Shown here in pieces: positions 57,838 to 64,000 of a DNA stretch of 64,000 bases; the first letter of the stretch is position 1, and every line of letters starts with the position of its first letter. The translations under genes and the position numbers were made by a program. Origin of the DNA: Pratylenchus scribneri (lineage: Eukaryota; Nematoda; Chromadorea; Rhabditida; Pratylenchidae). Under the pieces are notes generated by a model, which saw only the letters and a list, made by a program, of their open reading frames with translations, was not told where the DNA came from and did not search any database. Location: positions 1 to 64,000 of the forward strand of contig JAQSEB010000203.1 in assembly GCA_030063045.1 (NCBI GenBank), read 5' to 3'.

Positions 57838-60800
57838 TCATTCTTCTGCCTCTTGTTCAATTCCTTTTATTTGCTTTCGGACCGTTACATTTTCTTGCTG
57901 CTCCCTCATTTTTTTTCGTTGTCTATGCGCAACGAATGCCTCGATTTTACGTTGATTAGCAGTAAAAATTTCCTTCATCTCCGTTGTTGCGCATGAGGAG
58001 GCTATTTCATTGTGATTTTGCAACCAATTTTTAAACTTTTCTCCAGCTCTTTTGCCACGTTTTCGTTTATATTTTTTTGTTGCTGCTGCTGATGTGGTGG
58101 CTTCGGCTCCTAATTCAAGTTCTTCATTTCCATTTTCTTCAATTTCTGGATTTTCTTCTTCACCTTCATCATCATTGTTTTCTAACATGTTTTCTACCAA
58201 AAAAATCGGGGCCAATGGATTTTCTTCAATTTCATTAATCTCCTCTTCTTTTTCTTCAACCAAAGATTCATAATACGCTGCCAATGTATCTTTGTCAATA
58301 TTGGCCTCATTAACATAGGTGGCACCCGGCGGAATATTTTCATGAAATTGGATATCACAATTTTCCCAGAGCATTACGTAAAAGGTTTCTTTTACATGGC
58401 AATGCTTGCAGGTCCAATAAAAAGGACCTATAAATTAATCCTTATTTTTAAAAAATAATTTTTTTTACCGGAATGGATTGGAGTTTGTGGGTCTAAAGAC
58501 CCGTCGGATTCGTCGTATCCAATTAAATAAAGTTCCAGATTTTCGGTTATCAATTTCCTTACGCAATCTGGTTCATGGCGTCCATTTGTTTGTTCACACT
58601 TCTTAATCTTGTCATGATTCTTAGCATTTTCCAATTGCCTTTTAATGGCTAAGCACTTGTTGCAACTGCCACAGGAACATTTCTTCATCCTGTGGATCCT
58701 TTTTAAACGCTCAAGGCATTTGAAACAGATATTGCATTTGCATTGTGGCCTTCTTTTCCGTTGTACAGGTGCCGGATCCATTCTTTCTGGTTTTTCCTGT
58801 AAATTTATGATTTCTTATTAATTTTATTCCAAAAGGCTGAATCAGCCTTATCCATCATATAATTTCCATTCATACTATCATCAATTTATGACAATTCGAT
58901 ACGATTTGATTCAAGAAATAATTATGGACAGATTAATTTTTAGCTCTTCCATTAAATCGATAAAAATAAAATTGAATTTCTATAAACAAAAATAAATAAA
59001 AAACGAATCGATAGATTCGTCGACATATTTGATTCAAGCAATAATTTGGCTAAATTAATTTATTTTAAACAGTTCCTAGGAAAAAATGAACAACGAATCG
59101 ATAGAGCCATAAATTAACGACAAAGGAGAATTATAAGATTTTAAAGAGAATGTTAAGAAATTCAAAAATTTTGCCCAATCAATTTTTTCATCGCTTAAAA
59201 TAATTCTTCAAGAATTTTTATCAATCTAATTGTATTGGCATATTTCGCATAATTTTCACTTTAAACATTCAAATCGATTTTTTTGTATTAAGGCATGGTA
59301 AAATAGAATAAAAATTGTGCAAATGAATTGAGAGTTTATTTAGCTAGAATTAAAAATTTTTGTTCAAGAAAGAACTAGTCGAAATTGGTTAAATCCAAAA
59401 AGTAGGCAATATGTTGAATCTGAAATATTTTGCGAAATACGTCAAGATAATCGAATGATTTTATTTTCAAATTGAAGAAGATTTTCGGCTATGTTAAGTA
59501 TCCAATACCTTTTTTCGCATTGACCGTCTTAAATTTTGGCCTTCTTCAATGGATGAATGATTTTGCCGCTCATTTGGATTGTAACGATTATGCTGTTCCT
59601 AAAAATTTCAAATTTTCTTAATCCAATATAATTTTAAATGCTCAGCCAAACAGTATAAAATTAATATTTTTTACAAGTCAATATTTTTCGTTTGGATATT
59701 TTAAAAAATGATAATTCATCAAATACTGAATTAAATTGATATTTTTCTCATCAAATTAAAGATCAAATGTTTATTAACTCATAAATACATTTTCTTAATT
59801 ACTAATTTTCCAAAAAACATCCAAAATTTAGCTAATGCATACTGAAACATGTATCTTAAAACCATTTAAAATAATTCATCATTGCTTGAACCCATGTTTT
59901 TCTAACAAATTAAAGAACAAATTACACGTTATTTAACGATATTAATTATATTTAATTCGGTAAAGAACTGCTGAAAATATGCCAAAAAACACACACACAC
60001 AATACGTTAATTCATTAATCCATATTCATGATTTTTCTATATATAATATCTTTGAAAAAAATTGATAAAATATGAACCTTTTTGACAAAATTAGATAGCC
60101 AATAATCTGATCTTTAAATTGAAACAAAAACATCGAATTTGATTCAAACCTTGATGAATTATTTAAGATGGAAAAGATAGGAGTAAATTAATTTCTAAAT
60201 GATAAAATAATATTCAAAAATACATTTTTGCATGCATTCTTTTTCTTGCCATTTCGATCGGCCATCTCCTGAAAAAAATACAATTAAATTTATTGAAATA
60301 ACAATAAGTTAAGAAATTGCCAATTTAAAATATTTATTTTATAACCATTTTAAATAATTCATCAATGATTGAACCCAATGATTTTCTAACAAATTAAAGA
60401 ACAGATTAAACTTTATTTATTTATTGATACTAAATATATTTACATCGGATAACAAAAATATCAAATTTGGTTCAATCCTAAATGATTATTGTATCGGATC
60501 CAAAACATAAATTCAAAATCTGCTCTCTATTATGATAAAAAATCATTGGCTTCATCTTTTAGGATATGCCCAACTTCACATCGGTCTTATTTGACATTTT
60601 CAATATAACTCGTCAGCATTGAAACAGATTTTGATAAATATTTATTTTAATAAAAGAATGGATTACCGGCTATCCAATGATATAAATATATGCAAAAACT
60701 GATAAAGTAAAACCTAAAAATCCGACATTCTAGTGGAGAACATTTTAAAAGACTTTTTGACATTAAATCTGAATCAATAAAAATGATATTAATTTAATTG

Positions 60801-61519
60801 GATAGCCATCAATCTCCTCATAATTTGATAGGAAATCAAATCAAATTTGTTTAAACCCTAAATGAATTATTTAGTTAAGGACAAATGAACCGATGTTAAT
60901 TGGGCTATTTTGAATCGACGACAAATTTTGTGGTCATTTAAAATAAATGGCCAAGAAATGAACCAATCTTAACGTTTTTGTAATTAAATTCAAAAATAGG
61001 CTATTAGTTATTGAATAATATTAAATTTATCAAAATTGGTTCAAAACAATAAATGCCCGTTTTGTCAATGATAAAATAAAAATACATTTTCTCCAGCCAT
61101 TGCAGCATTCGCCCTTGGCTTCATAATACGGCCACCATTCACTTTTGGCTTCACATCACGGGCACTATTCGGTTTTACCTGCAAAATATTATAAAAATAA
61201 GGAAACAATTTTGCAAACAAATTTCCAATATGTTACTAGCGTACTTTTAAATAATCCATCAAAGTTTGAAATAAAATTTCGCTAATCCCATAATATGTCA
61301 TTTTCATCATCTTTTATGTATAATTTTACAATTTAAATAAAATTAACATTATAAAATAGCCAACTGTCTACTCACTCATTTTGATAATAAAAGCATCGAT
61401 TTTATAATGGCAAATTGTTTTATATATATATATTTAAAAAATACTTTTGGTTTATTCAGTTCGATGGATGGGCATTTTTTCACAGGCCAACGCCTTAACT
61501 TTCCAAATCTTCCAGACAT
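57838..61519 (-). CDS. Unrecognised Cys-rich, acidic protein, complete, 406 residues
   Basis: Six phase-consistent exons: 61519-61445, 61178-61086, 60268-60224, 59598-59509, 58796-58469, 58427-57838. It starts MSGRFGKLRRWPVKKC; the first four exons give a basic, disordered-looking N-terminus. Residues 120-149 hold two copies of C-x-C-x2-C-x2-C (CKCNICFKC and CSCGSCNKC) separated by a basic helix, then CEQTNGRHEPDC, a hydrophobic ENLELYLIGYDESDGS block and WTCKHCHVKETFYVMLWENC. The C-terminal half is Glu-rich, then basic (KKYKRKRGKRAGEKFKNWLQ) and helical. The Cys pairs suggest metal binding, possibly zinc, and the basic blocks a nuclear role, but I do not recognise the family. Introns are long and free of obvious transposons. 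Convergent with TTLL. Confidence 0.75.
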
Positions 61520-61883
61520 GCCAAATTGTTGTTATGGTCAATGAAAATGATAAACAACTACCAATTATGGCAAAATTGAAAAATAAAATGATTCAAATAT
61601 CCTCTGAAAAATGGCTTATAATTTTTTGAGAATTTATCATTGAAATAATGAAAATTGTGTAATATTATTTTCAGAGTCAAAAATTCGGAAATAGGCAAGA
61701 TATGGTTCTTTAATAAAATATTACTTTGATTAAAACGGTTCATAACTTTAAAAGTTATGATGCGTCAAACTTTCTCGCACCCCGTAGATTGTATTCGTCA
61801 ATAATGGAGGGAATGAAAACGTCCTATATTCACCTCTATTCAATATCTCCCTCTTCCCAATCCATATTCCCCCTTCCTCCATA

Positions 61884-62013
61884 GGGCATAGAACTTCTCT
61901 ACCAATTCTATTATATGCACCACTGTGTTTTCTCCTTAATGGAGAAATAGAGAAACGCTCTCTAATAGTGAGAAAACATAGTGGCGCATAAAAAGAGTAA
62001 GTAGTTCTATGCC
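61884..62013. repeat. Small inverted repeat
   Basis: GGGCATAGAACTTCT pairs with AGTAGTTCTATGCC, and TGTTTTCTCCTTAATGGAGA with TAATAGTGAGAAAACATAGT inside. The surrounding gap 61520-62796 also has a direct repeat TGCGCGCCTTTTGGCTGCGCCC near 62150 and 62200 and a duplicated TTTGGCCATGGTTTGAAGAG near 62350-62400. No gene is convincing there. Confidence 0.5.
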
Positions 62014-62796
62014 TTCCTCTCTTCGTCTACCAGTGGGCTGTGGTCAATGGGCTGCTTTTCATAAAGCATTTGCAGGCTGCTGCTAGTCAAAGAGAGGCCA
62101 AATCCCTTCTTCCATAGCCCCCACTTTCTCATCGAGGGAGAGTGAAGGCACCAGCGCGCCTTTTGGCTGCGCCCTCCATTATATGGAGAGTTTTTGGTGC
62201 CTGCGCGCCTTTTGGCTGCGCCCCCTCGTTGAGAGAGTGTGGGGAGGATGGTTGTTTGGGATTTGGAGGAGGAAGGTTGTGGTTGGGAGGAGTAGGTATT
62301 GGTTGGTGAGGGACATTTCGGTCCTCCCAATTAGTTTGGGGCATTATTTTGGCCATGGTTTGAAGAGTAGTTTGGGCCATTATTTTGGCCATGGTTTGAA
62401 GAGGATTTTTGCTAAATTGGAGGGCTATATCTTTGGAAAGCCAATTAGTCGCAATTTGGTCAATTAAATTATTATATTGTAATAAATTCACATGTATTTG
62501 AATGTAATGTATATATTGACTTTGGGAAAAAGCCTACTAATTTTAAAAATGTTAAATATTTCAAAATGGAATCGTTTTTTAAATATATTTGACTATAAAT
62601 ATTTGAATTTAGAACCAATTCAACAAACTTTTTTATTATTCAAAAACTATTTGAGATGCCAAAAACTATAAGCAAGAAAAAAAATCAATCAAAAATTATG
62701 TATGCGTTTTTTCTACGGCGAATCTCTTTTTTATTTCTTCTTCCAAATTGGCCAAAATATCCATCGCCAAATTCATTCGATAATTCCTCCATTGAT

Positions 62797-64000
62797 TCAA
62801 GAAAGGATGATTTCGTCACTCTGCTCATTACTACGTTCGATGGTTGGCTTACCACCTGAAAAAATAAAATGATAAAAAGAAATAAAAAGAAATAAAATAC
62901 GTTTGGCCCGGAGAGGTGCATTTGGGGGCCCGGTTGGCTTCTTCTTGGCTGTCTGCGGAGTGCTTAATGCTGATTTTGATGATGATGATGGGATTAATCC
63001 AGCCATTACTGATGTTGAAGGCCCAGTCGATATTGGCATTGTCGTTGTTGTATGAGTTGGCGGCGCCGATCCTGTCGGTGGAAGTCGAGTGTTTGGCATT
63101 GTTGCAGGCTGAATGGAAAGAAAAATATAAGTAAATTTAGAAAATGAAACAAACAAAGCGCGGAACATATGCGAGATGAGCATTTCCAAGCACGCTCACT
63201 ACCATAGATTCGGTAATACTGCCGATGAAGGAACCAAGCTGTTTCACAGCCAAGTAGCTCGTCTCATTAAGTTGGCGCAGAAGAGTTGAATTGGACGAGT
63301 TTTGTAGTTGTAAAATTGCCGGTGTACCCACTGATTGGAGTTGATTAACCACTTCCAAATTGTAGCCCATCGCGCCTTTCATTTGTTCAGCCTAAATTTG
63401 ACGAGAATAATATATTTTTATTTAAAAATAAAAGCCCCATTCTTTTTAAAAGAGAATTCCAATACTAGTTTTTAAAATTATTTCAAACTTTTTAATTATT
63501 ATTTATCTACCAAAATTGCCCCAGATTGAATTGGCGGTCCTTGTTGAATAGTTTGTCCTCCTTGAATATTTGTTTTTGATGGCTGTGTTGTTGGAACCAC
63601 TGGCGGTGTGAATTTGGTTGTCAAAACGTTCAATTCCTTCAATTTCAAAATGGCCTGCTCATTATTTGATTTCAAATCTTTCAGCTTTTTCTCGAATTCT
63701 TCATTGATTTTGTCGAATGTTGTTATTTTTGATTCAATTCCTGTTATTGCTTGTAGAACCTTCATACTCTAAATATATAAGTTAAAATTATTAAATGAAT
63801 TTTTATAATAATGATTAAGATTTTCAATAGCTATATATGATAAAGTAAAACCAACGATTTCATTCAAATGCTCCTCCACTTTTCCATCCAATTTTTCAGC
63901 CAAAATGGCGAATTTGAGCTCAATGTCCATTTCTTCTTCTTCCATTTCCTCTTCCATTTGTATGGCTGGTTCGGTTCTCTCCTCCTCCCCCTCTTCAGCC
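62797..64000 (-). CDS. Unrecognised coiled-coil protein, 3' part (runs off right edge)
   Basis: Five exons keep phase: (64000)-63856, 63768-63511, 63391-63203, 63108-62901, 62855-62797, giving 285 residues to the TGA stop. An acidic start (EEEMEEEEMDIELKFAIL) leads into a coiled coil (KINEEFEKKLKDLKSNNEQA), a Pro/Gln/Thr linker, a second helical block (MGYNLEVVNQLQSVG to LNETSYLAVKQLGSFIGS), then a Ser/Pro/Thr-rich low-complexity region and a basic tail AKKKPTGPPNAP. No catalytic motif and no family recognised; the architecture is that of a scaffold or adaptor. The 5' end is outside the window. Confidence 0.65.

Noticed and set aside
62129..62491. 120-codon minus-strand frame with MAKIMAQTTLQTMAKIM repeat
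   Set aside because: Covers a short direct duplication and a repeat-rich intergenic stretch, with no splice partner or family resemblance.

Overview
The window looks like AT-rich nuclear DNA from a nematode. Genes are built from many small exons joined by introns with TTTTCAG-like acceptors, and the products are ordinary animal proteins (Ro60, GTPBP1/2, TTLL polyglutamylase, GRHPR). An F-box-like N-terminus and a secreted PIP-kinase-like protein would fit a tylenchid (plant-parasitic) lineage, but that placement is inference. I rebuilt exon structures by hand by following reading phase across GT..AG junctions. Unless noted otherwise, every junction listed keeps frame.

Layout. Positions 1-2466 (-): 5' part of a PIP-kinase-like gene with a signal peptide, running off the left edge. 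4134-10144 (+): an unrecognised 11-exon gene of 587 residues with an F-box-like start. 10145-13755: no convincing gene, but two tandem-repeat arrays and foldback elements. 13756-20484 (-): a C2H2 zinc-finger gene with two sequence lesions and a large intron carrying a complete hAT transposon. 20862-22277: about 50 copies of a 28-bp minisatellite. 22478-28854 (+): GRHPR-type dehydrogenase lacking its N-terminal exons, with one exon split by a second, almost identical hAT copy. 29140-37084 (-): Ro60 (TROVE plus vWA), complete, 736 residues. 37999-46405 (+): GTPBP1/2-type GTPase, complete, 605 residues, head-to-head with Ro60. 47381-56335 (+): tubulin polyglutamylase TTLL, complete, 747 residues. 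57838-61519 (-): unrecognised 406-residue protein with a duplicated CxCx2Cx2C motif. 62797-64000 (-): 3' part of an unrecognised coiled-coil gene running off the right edge.

The genes do not form a pathway. Ro60 is an RNA-quality-control RNP protein, GTPBP1/2 acts in translation and ribosome surveillance, TTLL modifies tubulin, and GRHPR works in glyoxylate metabolism. What unifies the window is DNA-transposon activity: two intact hAT copies, one degenerate hAT derivative, several MITEs with perfect 8-bp target duplications, nested insertions, and foldback elements with long G-runs, mostly inside introns. The most notable signals are the near-identical intact hAT pair, one of them in a metabolic gene's exon; the signal-peptide PIP-kinase-like gene; and the two unrecognised multi-exon genes.
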